DNA of 58,669 nucleotides from NCBI GenBank assembly GCA_963552605.1, contig CAUVKI010000008.1, positions 1 through 58,669 on the forward strand, written 5' to 3'. Positions 16,355 through 25,829 of this stretch are shown here, piece after piece; position 1 is the stretch's first letter, and each line of letters begins with the position of its first letter. Position numbers and translations under genes: made by a program. Under the pieces are notes generated by a model, which was not told where the DNA came from, ran no database searches, and saw only the letters and a program-made list of their open reading frames with translations. The DNA comes from CAUVKI01 sp963552605. GTDB taxonomy: Bacteria > Bacillota > Clostridia > Tissierellales > Peptoniphilaceae.

Positions 16355-17026
16355 ATGAAATATATCCCCTATATGAAAACATATGACACTAGGCGTTTGT
16401 GGGTTGAAGAAACGGACAAAGGCTTTGAAGTTATACTCAATGAAACAATTTTTCAGCCACGCAGTGAATTTTATCCGTCGGACAGGGGGATTATTTCCGG
16501 AATAGCTGTTGAAGAAGTGTTTGTCAGAAACGGAAAGATAATTCACCTTCTTTTGGAAAAACCTTGGGAAGAGGTTATGCATCTGGAACTTGATGTTTTT
16601 CGTCATTTTGATATATTACAGCAGCAAACGGGATTTTCTCTCTTTAAAATCGCACTCGAAAGACTATATGATACAAAGATAATTTCATATAAGATAAATG
16701 ATAAGGATTCGGAAATCGTTCTTCCGATTTTTTCAAGAGAGCAGGAAAAACGGGCGGAGATTTTTACAAACAGACTCATAACTTCGGCAATGGAAATTGA
16801 AGCACTGAGAGAAAATGATTTTGATGTGTCCGAAAATTTCAATTATTCCGATGAAGGTACTATGTTTGTTTCGATTTATGAAACCCCGTTTAACGGACTT
16901 CAATGCAAAAACACCGGAGAAGTGGGAATGTTTAAGATTGTGGACAGAGCACTTGGCAACGACTCCCTGAGTTTGAAATTTCTTTGCGGAGAAAGAGCTT
17001 TCAAATATTTTCAGGAGATGTGCTGA
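16355..17026 (+). CDS. AlaX-like tRNA-editing-domain protein lacking its zinc ligands
   Basis: The 223-aa chain follows the plan of AlaX and the alanyl-tRNA synthetase second additional domain. FDILQQQTGFSLFKIALERLYD aligns with the FDxMQQHTGxHLLS element and GLQCKNTGEVGMFKI with CCGTHVKNTGEIGxxKI. All four expected metal ligands are replaced: the HxxxH histidines are Gln91 and Ser95, and the CxxxH pair is Phe179 and Gln183. The fold appears kept and the chemistry lost, so it may bind tRNA without hydrolysing mischarged alanyl-tRNA. GGAGG precedes the start. It lies between the glycosidase-like gene and comEA. Confidence 0.7.
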   Translation: MKYIPYMKTYDTRRLWVEETDKGFEVILNETIFQPRSEFYPSDRGIISGIAVEEVFVRNGKIIHLLLEKPWEEVMHLELDVFRHFDILQQQTGFSLFKIALERLYDTKIISYKINDKDSEIVLPIFSREQEKRAEIFTNRLITSAMEIEALRENDFDVSENFNYSDEGTMFVSIYETPFNGLQCKNTGEVGMFKIVDRALGNDSLSLKFLCGERAFKYFQEMC

Positions 17027-17055
17027 GTTATTGAGAACCGAGGGAGTTGTGAGGT

Positions 17056-17676
17056 ATGTTCGGAAAAAAAGAACGGATAATGATCGCTCTGATCGTTTTT
17101 CTTCTGTTTTCAAATGTTTTTTTAATTGGAAAGATTTTACTAAACAGGGATAAGTCCTCCGAAATGCAAGGTTTTTTAGAAGAGAACACCGAAATCTATA
17201 AACCTGAAGAACCTGAAAAAAAGCAGATAATAGAGCCCGATAACTCCAAGGTGGTGGTGCATATATGCGGAGCGTGTAAAAATCCAGGAATATATGAACT
17301 GAACTCGGGAGAGAGAGTGTATGACGCATTGGAAAAAGCGGGCGGAGGACTTCCGAATGCAAATTTGAATGCGGTGAACCTCGCAAAAAAGCTGGTTGAT
17401 TCGGAAAAGGTATACATACCCTATGAGGGAGAGGAACAGATTATTGAAGCAACCGAGTCAAACGAGAGCGGAGGAACGACAGCCGGTCTTATAAACATAA
17501 ACACGGCGGATAAAACTCAGCTTATGAGTCTTCCGGGGGTAGGGGAAAAGACTGCGCAGAAAATACTTTCCTACCGAGAGAAAAACCCCTTCAAAAGAAA
17601 AGAGGATATTATGAATGTGTCAGGAATAGGGGAGAAGAAATTTCAAAAGATTGAAGATTTGATAACGGTGAGATGA
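17056..17676 (+). CDS. comEA: ComEA-type competence DNA-binding protein
   Basis: ComEA binds incoming double-stranded DNA at the membrane during natural transformation. The 206-aa protein has a transmembrane helix (residues 8-27), an SLBB domain (VVVHICGACKNPGIYEL to VNLAKKLVDSEKVYIP) and a C-terminal helix-hairpin-helix pair beginning ININTADKTQLMSLPGVGEKTA. This order is diagnostic. No comEB or comEC follows; selD starts six bases later. DNA uptake in this organism would need comEC elsewhere. Confidence 0.92.
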   Translation: MFGKKERIMIALIVFLLFSNVFLIGKILLNRDKSSEMQGFLEENTEIYKPEEPEKKQIIEPDNSKVVVHICGACKNPGIYELNSGERVYDALEKAGGGLPNANLNAVNLAKKLVDSEKVYIPYEGEEQIIEATESNESGGTTAGLININTADKTQLMSLPGVGEKTAQKILSYREKNPFKRKEDIMNVSGIGEKKFQKIEDLITVR

Positions 17677-17682
17677 GAAAAT

Positions 17683-18717
17683 ATGGATAAAAGACTTACG
17701 GAACTTACAAAGACATCGGGTTGAGCTGCTAAAGTCGCTCCCGACATTTTGGCACAGGTTTTGTGCAGATTACCAAAGACTTTTGATGAAAACTTAATAG
17801 TGGGTGTTGATACAAGCGATGATGCGGCGGTCTATAAGATTTCTGAAGAAGTTGCCGTTGTAGAAACTCTTGATTTTTTTACTCCTGTGGTAGATGATCC
17901 CTATACATTCGGTCAGATTGCCGCAGCAAATTCCCTCTCCGACGTGTATGCTATGGGTGCAGAGCCGAAGCTCGCCATGAATATCGTATGTTTTCCGAAT
18001 TGTTTGGATAAGGGTGTCCTTGAGGAAATTCTCAGGGGTTCTTATGATAAGGTCAAGGAGGCGGGGGCGATTACGGTAGGGGGTCATACCGTTCAGGACG
18101 ACGAACCGAAGTTCGGGTTGTCCGTAACGGGATTTATTCACCCCTCCAAGGTGCTCGCAAATTGCACTGCACGTATCGGAGACAGGTTAATTCTCACAAA
18201 ACCTCTCGGAGTGGGAATAATAAACACCGCAATAAAGGGGCGGATTGTCTCAAAAAAAGCCTATGAGAAAGCCGTTTTTTTAATGACTCTCCTCAATAAA
18301 TATGCAAAGGAAGCAATTGATGAAGTGGGAGGGGTTCATGCTCTCACCGATATTACCGGCTTCGGATTGATAGGTCATTCTCTTGAAATGGCGGAGGGGA
18401 GCGGTGTAACCATATCCATAGACACCAAAAGAGTGGGTATTATTGAAGAAGCAAAAGAATATGCCGAAATGGGATTGATTCCGAAAGGTGCATATGATAA
18501 TAGAAGTTTTGTAGGAGATAAGGTCTTTTTTGAGAATACTGTTTCGGAAATGCTTAGTGATTTTTTATTCGATCCTCAAACTTCAGGGGGGCTTTTGATG
18601 TCAATTGAAAAAGAAAAAGCCGAGCCTATGATGAAAGCTTTGAAAAAAAGGGGAGTGCCTGCATCGGATTGTGGTGAAGTGCTTAAAAAAACGGATAATT
18701 TTATAGTTGTGAGGTAG
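17683..18717 (+). CDS. selD: Selenide, water dikinase (selenophosphate synthetase), itself a selenoprotein
   Basis: SelD makes selenophosphate from selenide and ATP for selenocysteine synthesis. Reading from ATG 17683 gives MDKRLTELTKTSG, then an in-frame UGA, then AAKVAPDILAQVL. The UGA falls where other SelD proteins have the catalytic Cys or Sec. Further family motifs are VGVDTSDDAAVYKI, DVYAMGAEPKLAMNI and TDITGFGLIGH. The full length is 344 aa; ORF callers begin too late at 17749. It is directly followed by selA and selB, so its own synthesis depends on the pathway it feeds. Confidence 0.96.
17722..17724 (+). other. UGA selenocysteine codon of selD (Sec14)
   Basis: The TGA lies in TSG-U-AAK, the active-site loop of SelD. 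Both flanks are in the same frame and match the family, and the upstream ATG is preceded by AGATGAGA. This position is Cys in the E. coli enzyme. Confidence 0.96.
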
Positions 18718-18719
18718 AG

Positions 18720-20099
18720 ATGAAAGAAATTTTGTACAGGGAAATCCCCGGAGTAAACTCGTTAATTGAAGATAAAAAGTGGTTTGAAAAATTTTCAAAT
18801 ATCCCCAGAGAGTTGGTATTGAGAGGAATTCGCTCGGCTTTGGAGAAAGTGAGATTTGAAATAGAGTGCGGAAAATCGGAAAAAGAGATAAAAGAAATAA
18901 TACTTAATATAAAAGATTTCGCTGAAAAGGAAATCAAAAAAACTTCGGAATACTCCCTAAGGCGTGTGATAAACGCTACGGGAGTAATTCTTCACACCAA
19001 TTTGGGAAGATCTCTTATTTCTGAAGAGATAATGGAGCATATTTCAGGGCTGCTTACTCACTATTCAAATTTGGAATATGATTTGAAAGAGGGTAAACGG
19101 GGGAGCAGATATTCTCACGCCGTGGAAATAATAAGAGAAATCACCGGAGCGGAGGACGCAATGCTTGTGAACAATAACGCTGCGGCGGTGATTTTGGTCT
19201 TAAACACTTTGGCAAAGGGAAAAGAAGTGATAACCTCTCGCGGCGAGCTTGTGGAAATAGGTGGAGCTTTCAGGATACCCGATGTTATGCAATGGAGCGG
19301 AGCAAAACTGATAGAGGTCGGAACCACCAATAAAACTCACTTTAAGGATTATGAAGCCGTAATAACCGAAGAAGCGGCTGCGATATTAAAAGTACACACA
19401 AGTAATTATAGAGTTATCGGATTTACGGAAAGCGTTTCGGTTGGAGAATTGAAAAAATTCGGGTTGCCCTTGATAGAAGATTTGGGGAGCGGAGTGATTA
19501 TAGATCTTTCACATTACGGGATAGAAAAGGAACCTACGGTCAGAGAAGCCCTAAAAAACGGTGCGGATATTGTGACTTTCAGCGGAGATAAGCTGCTAGG
19601 CGGACCGCAGGCGGGAATTATCGTAGGCGGAAAAAAATTTATAGAAAAAATGAAAAAAAATCCTCTCACAAGAGCGTTGAGAGTTGACAAGTTCACCTTG
19701 GCGGCTCTTGAGGCAACAATGAGGTTTTATCTTAGTGAAACGGAAAAAATCCCCACTATAAAAATGCTCACCGAACCTAAAGAGAAACTTAAAGAGAAAG
19801 CCGAAAGACTCCATAAGCTTGTGACGGAAAATTATAAGAGCGATATATTCCGTGTTGAGCCGACGGAAAGCCAAGTGGGGGGCGGCTCGCTCCCCACAAC
19901 TTTTTTGCCTTCATATGCGTTGGTCGCAGATGTTGGAAGCCACAAAGCGGAGGTTTTTGAAAGGGCTTTGAGGTCTAAGGAAATACCCATTATCGCAAGG
20001 ATAAGTGAGAATAAAATTATTCTGGATATGAGAACTGTTCAGGACGACGAATATGAAATTATTGCAAAAGAATTGATAAATGCAGCGGAGATTTTATGA
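18720..20099 (+). CDS. selA: L-seryl-tRNA(Sec) selenium transferase
   Basis: SelA is a PLP enzyme that converts seryl-tRNA(Sec) to selenocysteyl-tRNA(Sec) using selenophosphate. The 459-aa length is normal. RRVINATGVILHTNLGRS near residue 80 and the lysine in FSGDKLLGGPQAGI are the family signatures, and the N-terminal tRNA-binding helices are present. The gene starts two bases after selD ends and its stop overlaps the selB start in ATGA, so all three are made together. Confidence 0.97.
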   Translation: MKEILYREIPGVNSLIEDKKWFEKFSNIPRELVLRGIRSALEKVRFEIECGKSEKEIKEIILNIKDFAEKEIKKTSEYSLRRVINATGVILHTNLGRSLISEEIMEHISGLLTHYSNLEYDLKEGKRGSRYSHAVEIIREITGAEDAMLVNNNAAAVILVLNTLAKGKEVITSRGELVEIGGAFRIPDVMQWSGAKLIEVGTTNKTHFKDYEAVITEEAAAILKVHTSNYRVIGFTESVSVGELKKFGLPLIEDLGSGVIIDLSHYGIEKEPTVREALKNGADIVTFSGDKLLGGPQAGIIVGGKKFIEKMKKNPLTRALRVDKFTLAALEATMRFYLSETEKIPTIKMLTEPKEKLKEKAERLHKLVTENYKSDIFRVEPTESQVGGGSLPTTFLPSYALVADVGSHKAEVFERALRSKEIPIIARISENKIILDMRTVQDDEYEIIAKELINAAEIL

Positions 20100-22018
20100 A
20101 ACATTTAATAATAGGCACGGCAGGACATATTGATCATGGAAAGACTGCTCTTATTTCAGCTCTTACGGGAAGAAACACCGATAGGCTTAAAGAAGAACAA
20201 AGGCGGGGAATTTCCATAGATTTGGGATTTACATTTTTCACTCTCCCCTCAGGACTTAAGGCGGGAATTATTGATGTGCCGGGTCATGAGAGATTCATAA
20301 AAAATATGCTTGCGGGAATTATGGGGATAGATTTGGTGGTGTTGGTAATCGCCGCCGATGAAGGAATTATGCCGCAAACCCTTGAACATTTGAGTATTCT
20401 TGAGCTCATAGGAATGAAGAGAGGAGTAATTGCGCTTACCAAAATTGACTTGGTAGATGAGGAATGGGCTGAACTGGTGGAGGAAGAAGTAAGAGAGACA
20501 ACAAAGGGGACTTTTTTGGAAAAGGCAAAGATTATTCGTGTGTCATCTTCCAAAAAAATAGGGTTGGATAATCTCTCAAATGAAATGGATGATATCGCAA
20601 AGACCATAGAGAACACCGAGGATAACAAACTCCCAAGACTTCCGATAGACAGGGTTTTTGTTCTTAAAGGACTGGGAACGGTGGTAACCGGCACACTCCT
20701 TTCGGGTACTTTCAACGAGGGAGAGGAAGTGGAGATATATCCCGAAAGAATTAAGGCAAAAATCCGCACCATTCAAGTCCACGATGAAGAACAAAAGACA
20801 GCGTACTCAAGGCAGAGAGTTGCACTTAATATTCCCGGAATAAAAAAGACGGAAGTTTCGAGAGGAGATGTAATCGCCCGACCGAACTCTCTTATCCCCA
20901 CTATGATGATAGACGCAAAACTTAAACTTTTGAATATCCAATCAATAAGAAACAGAATCAGAATAAGGCTTTATATAGGCTCAAAGGAATTGCTCGCAAG
21001 AGTTATTCTCTTGGATCGTGAGGAATTGAAAGGCGGAGAAGAAGCCATAGTGCAGTTTCGATTGGAAGAGGAAATAACAGCACAAAGGGGAGACAGTTTT
21101 ATCATAAGATTTTATTCTCCGATGTTTACAATCGGGGGAGGAGAGATAATTGACCCCAATCCTAAAAAGCACAAAAGATATAATGATGAAGATATAAAGT
21201 CATTGGAATTTAAGGAGAAAGCCGGTGAACTTTTAAATGTCTTTTCCATAATCGAAAAGTCAAAGGGGGGGCTTCGTCTTAGCGACCTCGTAAAACTTTC
21301 AGGAATTGAACAAGCTGTGCTGATTGAGATGTTGGGTAAACTCACGGATGAGAAAAAAATCAGGGTATATAAAGCCGCAAATGATCTGCTCCTGATTTCC
21401 GAGGATTATTACAAAAAAATCGGTGATAATATAAAATCTATTCTCGGTTCGTATCACGAAAAAAATATGTACAGCGAAGGAATTTCCAAAGAAGAACTCT
21501 TGATGAGAGTCTTTAAGGAAAAAAATTCTTGGATAGGAGATCATATTCTATACTCGCTTGCGGAGGAAGAAGCTCTTAAAATCCAAAATCATTTGGTAAG
21601 TTTATTCGATTTTAAAGTATCGTTAAGCAAAAAGGATAATGAAATAAAGATGGAACTTTACGATAAGCTTGAAGAATTGGGATTTAATCTTTCCCGCAAA
21701 AATGATTTTCTGAATTCTCTTGATTACAAGGATAAAAAGGTGCAAAAGCAAGTTTCGGAAAATTTGCAGTTGATGATAAAATCCAAGGAAATTATAAAAC
21801 TTGACGGAGATTTTTTGATTTCAAAGAAAAGACTTGAGGAAGCAAAAAATGTTCTTGTTGATAAAATCAAAAAGGACGGCTCGATTGCTCTTGGAGAATA
21901 CAGAGATATCATTTGTACAAATCGCAAGGTTGCCATTTGTATATTGGATTATTTCGACAAAATCGGATTTACGGTAAGAGACGGCGAAGTGAGAGTCCTA
22001 AAAGGAGTCAAGGTATGA
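20096..22018 (+). CDS. selB: Selenocysteine-specific elongation factor
   Basis: SelB is a GTPase that delivers Sec-tRNA to ribosomes stalled at UGA codons bearing a SECIS hairpin. The G-domain shows GTAGHIDHGKTAL, DVPGHERFIKNMLAGI and LTKIDLVD. EF-Tu-like barrels follow, then a C-terminal region of winged helices (about residues 375-640) that bind SECIS RNA. The 640-aa length is typical. Its targets in this window are grdA, grdB and selD. The stop overlaps the next gene's start. Confidence 0.97.
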   Translation: MKHLIIGTAGHIDHGKTALISALTGRNTDRLKEEQRRGISIDLGFTFFTLPSGLKAGIIDVPGHERFIKNMLAGIMGIDLVVLVIAADEGIMPQTLEHLSILELIGMKRGVIALTKIDLVDEEWAELVEEEVRETTKGTFLEKAKIIRVSSSKKIGLDNLSNEMDDIAKTIENTEDNKLPRLPIDRVFVLKGLGTVVTGTLLSGTFNEGEEVEIYPERIKAKIRTIQVHDEEQKTAYSRQRVALNIPGIKKTEVSRGDVIARPNSLIPTMMIDAKLKLLNIQSIRNRIRIRLYIGSKELLARVILLDREELKGGEEAIVQFRLEEEITAQRGDSFIIRFYSPMFTIGGGEIIDPNPKKHKRYNDEDIKSLEFKEKAGELLNVFSIIEKSKGGLRLSDLVKLSGIEQAVLIEMLGKLTDEKKIRVYKAANDLLLISEDYYKKIGDNIKSILGSYHEKNMYSEGISKEELLMRVFKEKNSWIGDHILYSLAEEEALKIQNHLVSLFDFKVSLSKKDNEIKMELYDKLEELGFNLSRKNDFLNSLDYKDKKVQKQVSENLQLMIKSKEIIKLDGDFLISKKRLEEAKNVLVDKIKKDGSIALGEYRDIICTNRKVAICILDYFDKIGFTVRDGEVRVLKGVKV

Positions 22019-22710
22019 TTGTATTTATTGTGGATTTTCCCAATGATGAGGCAAACAGACTTAAGACGATTTTTGAGGCGGAGGAGTGGGAGATTATATC
22101 TCACGGGTATTCCAAAGATATTTTTGGAGAAACTTCTGTTGAGAATTTTGGCGTGATGGTTATAAATGTCATTTCCGAAAAAGAAAATGCCTCTCTTAAG
22201 CGAATACAGTCTATCCGCAAAGAATCAATGATTCCTATACTGGTATTGTCGGAAAATGATGATAAAACTAAGAAACTTCTTGCTTTCGATTACGGGGCTG
22301 ATGATTTTATTTTGAAGCCCTGCGATGAGGCTGAGCTTGTTGCGAGGGTAAAAATTCTTGTAAGAAGGGAAAGTTATTATAGAAATATACAAATGCAATC
22401 CACCGAAATTATTTTTGACGATTTGCAGATAAATACCATAAAGAGGAGAGTGCTTTATAAAAATAAACCCATAGACTTCACCAACAAGGAATTTGATTTA
22501 TTTGTGACATTGGTTTCATCGCCAAATGAAATTTTTCAAAGAGAAAAATTGTTGGAGAAGGTGTGGGGATACTCATACTTCGGAGATTTGCGGACAGTAG
22601 ATGTTCACATCAGAAGAATCAGACAAAAGCTTGAGCAGGCGTATCCCGATTCGTCAATAATCTGCACCAAATGGGGTGCAGGATATTATTTTGATGCAAA
22701 ATTAGTTTGA
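22015..22710 (+). CDS. Atypical OmpR-family response regulator
   Basis: The C-terminal half is a complete winged-helix DNA-binding domain (INTIKRRVLYKNKPIDFTNKEF and GDLRTVDVHIRRIRQKLE). The N-terminal receiver is degenerate: the phospho-acceptor position reads VINV with Asn51 in place of Asp, and the usual acidic pair reads VDFP with a single Asp7. Lys101 is kept (ILKPCDE). It therefore probably does not take a phosphate and works by dimerisation or another signal. I chose ATG 22015, which overlaps the selB stop; an upstream in-frame start would lie deep in selB. No kinase adjoins it; an ABC transporter follows after 28 bases. Confidence 0.85.
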   Translation: MIVFIVDFPNDEANRLKTIFEAEEWEIISHGYSKDIFGETSVENFGVMVINVISEKENASLKRIQSIRKESMIPILVLSENDDKTKKLLAFDYGADDFILKPCDEAELVARVKILVRRESYYRNIQMQSTEIIFDDLQINTIKRRVLYKNKPIDFTNKEFDLFVTLVSSPNEIFQREKLLEKVWGYSYFGDLRTVDVHIRRIRQKLEQAYPDSSIICTKWGAGYYFDAKLV

Positions 22711-22738
22711 TACTATGTATTATATTTGGGAGGATAGT

Positions 22739-23668
22739 ATGCTTGAAGTAAAAGAAATCACAAAAGATTTTGCAAAAAAAAGAGTGTTAAACTCGGTCAG
22801 CTTCAAAACTGAAGAAGGAGAAATTTTCGGGCTTATAGGTCCCAACGGAGCGGGGAAAACCACATTGCTAAATATCGTTTCGGGGCTTACCGACCCGACT
22901 TCGGGGGAAGTGGTTTTGGACGGGATAAACCTTAGGGAAAAGCCTTTGGAGGTAAAAAAGAGGATTGGACTTGTACCTCAAGAGCTTGCACTCTTTGAAG
23001 ATATGAACGCCAAGGACAATTTATTGTATTTCGGCGGTTTTTACGGAATCGGAAGCCGAGCACTTTCCGAAAGAGCCACCGAGCTTTTAAAAACAGTGGG
23101 ACTTGAAAACAGAGATAAGGAGAAGGTGAAAAAGTATTCGGGAGGAATGAAGAGAAGATTGAATTTGGCAATATCCTTGCTCCATAAACCCAAGCTTCTG
23201 ATTTTGGATGAGCCGACGGTGGGGGTTGATCCTCAAAGCCGCCAATCAATTTTCGATTATCTCAGGGAATTGAACAAAAACGGCACCACGATTATTTACA
23301 CTTCTCACTATATGGAAGAAGTGGAAGAGCTTTGCAACAGAATTTTTATAATCGACGAGGGAAAGGAAGTGGCTTACGGCACTCAGGATGAAATTAGAAA
23401 TATGGTGTCAAAACGGCAGGAAATCATTTTGAGATTTGAAGAACTAAATGATGGAATCATCTCAGCTCTTTCTTCAGTCAAAGGTGTAATAAGTGCGGAA
23501 AATTCTGAAAGGGAAATAAGGCTCACCGTTGAGCACGGAATTGTGAAATTGGGTGAACTCCTGCGGGCGGCTGAAAGCAAAGGGGGAGAACTCACGCAGT
23601 TTGACATCAAGGAGATGACGCTTACCGAAGTATTTTTATCCTTAACGGGAAAGAGTTTAAGGGAGTGA
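22739..23668 (+). CDS. ABC transporter ATP-binding protein (DrrA/LnrL type)
   Basis: A 309-aa ATPase with Walker A (GPNGAGKTTLLN), signature KYSGGMKRRLNLA and Walker B LLILDEPTVGVDPQ, plus a C-terminal extension of about 80 residues seen in DrrA-like drug exporters. The start is the ATG at 22739, with GGGAGGA upstream. With the two following permeases it forms an ABC-2 exporter of the type linked to antibiotic or lantibiotic resistance. The atypical response regulator just upstream is a likely regulator. Confidence 0.9.
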   Translation: MLEVKEITKDFAKKRVLNSVSFKTEEGEIFGLIGPNGAGKTTLLNIVSGLTDPTSGEVVLDGINLREKPLEVKKRIGLVPQELALFEDMNAKDNLLYFGGFYGIGSRALSERATELLKTVGLENRDKEKVKKYSGGMKRRLNLAISLLHKPKLLILDEPTVGVDPQSRQSIFDYLRELNKNGTTIIYTSHYMEEVEELCNRIFIIDEGKEVAYGTQDEIRNMVSKRQEIILRFEELNDGIISALSSVKGVISAENSEREIRLTVEHGIVKLGELLRAAESKGGELTQFDIKEMTLTEVFLSLTGKSLRE

Positions 23669-23672
23669 TAAT

Positions 23673-24779
23673 ATGGCAGCTGTTTTAAACTCGGTGATAT
23701 TTAACCTGAAATTTCTAAGACATAATTTATTGCAGACTTTGGCATCTTTTCTATTGTTTCCAATTGTTCTTGCCTTTTTATACGGTTCTCTCTATTCAAA
23801 AAACTCCAATAACACTTCCTATACTTTCAAAGTGGCAGTTATGGACGAGGATAACAGCATAACCTCAAAAGCACTTTTCAACGCACTCGAAAACTTTGGA
23901 GATAACCTTGATTTTTCAGAGGAGAGCAAGGCGGATTATTTAATAAAAATTCCGAAAGGCTATGAGAACGGCGAAGAGGTTTTAATTGACGGAATGAGCA
24001 ACTCATCATCAATGGGGGGAGCGATACTGGCAATGATTGTGGAAAAAACCTCCGACGCCCTCAAAGAAAAAATCGCTCTGGAATCGGTCGCACAAAACAG
24101 CTCGGAAGATTTCAAAATCAAGCTCTCAAAAATATATGAGGAGCTTGAAAAAAATCCCGTAAAGATAAGTGTTTTGCAAGAAGCGGGAGAGCGTAAAAAT
24201 GTGTTTGAATCAGTTTCGATAGATGTATTATCGCTGGTGGCTATTATGTACTTATTATCCATTCCGGCTGCAAACAAAAAATATAAAGCCAACGGAATTG
24301 ATAAGAGATTTTCGGCCTTGCCGATGACGACGGCGGAAAGACTGTTTTCCTCTCTTTTTTCCGCAGCGGCAATAATTTTTATAATGCTCGTGCTTTACAC
24401 CTGTACGCTTAGAATGGCGGGTAAAGCTTTCACCAACCACTATGCCCAAATTTTGATTATACTCTTTGTAGGAAGTTTGTTTTATTCGCTTATGGGAGTA
24501 TTGATAGATGCACTGCCGTTTGAAAAAATTACGACCACTCTATTCTACGGACTCTATATTGTTCAGGTTGTAATTGCGAATATGCAGAATGAGAGCGAAA
24601 TGGCAAAGCTCATAAAGCAATACAACTTCGGAAGTTTCTTTTCCGAACCTCTCAAAGCGTTATCAAGAGACGGAAATTTTTCTCAAGTTATGAATTATTT
24701 CTGCGTAATGGGAATTTGGGGAGCGATTATGCTTTTTGCCGCTTACCTGATTCTTAAAAAAAGAGGAGGAAAGATATGA
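23673..24779 (+). CDS. ABC-2 type permease
   Basis: This 368-aa membrane protein has one N-terminal helix (residues 19-38), a large extracellular loop of about 150 residues (VAVMDEDNSITSKALFNALENF onward) and a C-terminal bundle of helices. This is the layout of LnrM/LnrN-like ABC-2 permeases. It is the first of two permeases encoded after the ATPase and overlaps the second by four bases. Substrate unknown. Confidence 0.85.
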   Translation: MAAVLNSVIFNLKFLRHNLLQTLASFLLFPIVLAFLYGSLYSKNSNNTSYTFKVAVMDEDNSITSKALFNALENFGDNLDFSEESKADYLIKIPKGYENGEEVLIDGMSNSSSMGGAILAMIVEKTSDALKEKIALESVAQNSSEDFKIKLSKIYEELEKNPVKISVLQEAGERKNVFESVSIDVLSLVAIMYLLSIPAANKKYKANGIDKRFSALPMTTAERLFSSLFSAAAIIFIMLVLYTCTLRMAGKAFTNHYAQILIILFVGSLFYSLMGVLIDALPFEKITTTLFYGLYIVQVVIANMQNESEMAKLIKQYNFGSFFSEPLKALSRDGNFSQVMNYFCVMGIWGAIMLFAAYLILKKRGGKI

Positions 24780-25816
24780 TACTGACTCAGATAATGCGCA
24801 TACTGAAGAACAGACATTTTTTTATAATGTTGGTCATAGCTCCGCTTATCGGAGTGGGGTTATCATTCTTTTTTGCACAAATGAACAATTCAAACGGAGC
24901 CGAACCCAAATCCCCGACAGCTTTTATATCGGAAGATGAGGGAGAGCTTTCAAAATCTCTCTACAAGGAAAAGCAGCTCGTGAGCGATAGAATTAAAGCT
25001 GAAGAACTCCTTAAAAAAGGAAAGGTAGATGCGGTGTTTATAATTCCCGAAACTTTCTCAAGTGACATTAAAGAGAGGAAACTTCCAAAAGTCGAGGTAT
25101 TGCAGTTGGAAGAGGGGCAGTCCTTCGCATCTTTCAAACTTTCAGAGGATATAAAAAAGTTGGTGATGAATACTTTTTTGGAAAAGGAGAATGCCGTACC
25201 CGAACCTCATAAAAGCAAGGTGATTTTCAAAAAAAACGGGAGCATTATGAATATGGTCTATATTATTTTCGCTATGATGATTATTTATTTTATAGTTATG
25301 AGCTCCTCAAAAATTACTGAAGATTTGACGGTGCTTAAAGATAGCGGAGTTTTGAGGAGGAATTTTCTCTCACCTCATAAGGAAAGCTCCGTCATAATAA
25401 GCTTGGTGCTGTCATATATGATAATCGAATTTGTTTTATACGCTTTTTATTCATCTTTGATTTTTTATATTTTGAAGATATCCCCGTCGGAATTTCCGAA
25501 ATTTGTTTTGATTATCGCACTGTCGGTTTTTTTGGCAATGTCAATGTCAATCTTCATAATGAGATTTGTGAAAAACGCTCAATCTTGCTCAATGCTTTTG
25601 TCTATGATTTCAATGCTTATGTTCTTCGGGGCTTTATTTAAATTCACCAATCCCGATTCCGCCATAGCCAAACTTTCAGTACTCTCGCCTATTCATTATA
25701 TGGTCAACATAGTAGACAAGGGAGAAGTGTTTCCCGGAGCTTTGATAACGGCTTTAATTTCCTTGGTACTTTTGGTGATAGGAAGTTTCGGAGCCAAGGA
25801 TCTTGTCAGAGAATAA
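24776..25816 (+). CDS. ABC-2 type permease
   Basis: This is the second membrane subunit, 346 aa, with the same plan: an N-terminal helix, an extracellular loop containing FISEDEGELSKSLYKE, then five or six C-terminal helices. It starts at the ATGA overlap with the first permease. The two probably form a heterodimer with the upstream ATPase. Substrate unknown; peptide or lipophilic antibiotic export is typical for relatives. Confidence 0.85.
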   Translation: MILTQIMRILKNRHFFIMLVIAPLIGVGLSFFFAQMNNSNGAEPKSPTAFISEDEGELSKSLYKEKQLVSDRIKAEELLKKGKVDAVFIIPETFSSDIKERKLPKVEVLQLEEGQSFASFKLSEDIKKLVMNTFLEKENAVPEPHKSKVIFKKNGSIMNMVYIIFAMMIIYFIVMSSSKITEDLTVLKDSGVLRRNFLSPHKESSVIISLVLSYMIIEFVLYAFYSSLIFYILKISPSEFPKFVLIIALSVFLAMSMSIFIMRFVKNAQSCSMLLSMISMLMFFGALFKFTNPDSAIAKLSVLSPIHYMVNIVDKGEVFPGALITALISLVLLVIGSFGAKDLVRE

Positions 25817-25829
25817 TTTGGGTGATTAT

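Noticed and set aside
17683..22018. tRNA-Sec (selC) near the sel genes
   Set aside because: No sequence with the long acceptor arm and UCA anticodon was recognised in the gaps; selA, selB and neighbours abut or overlap.
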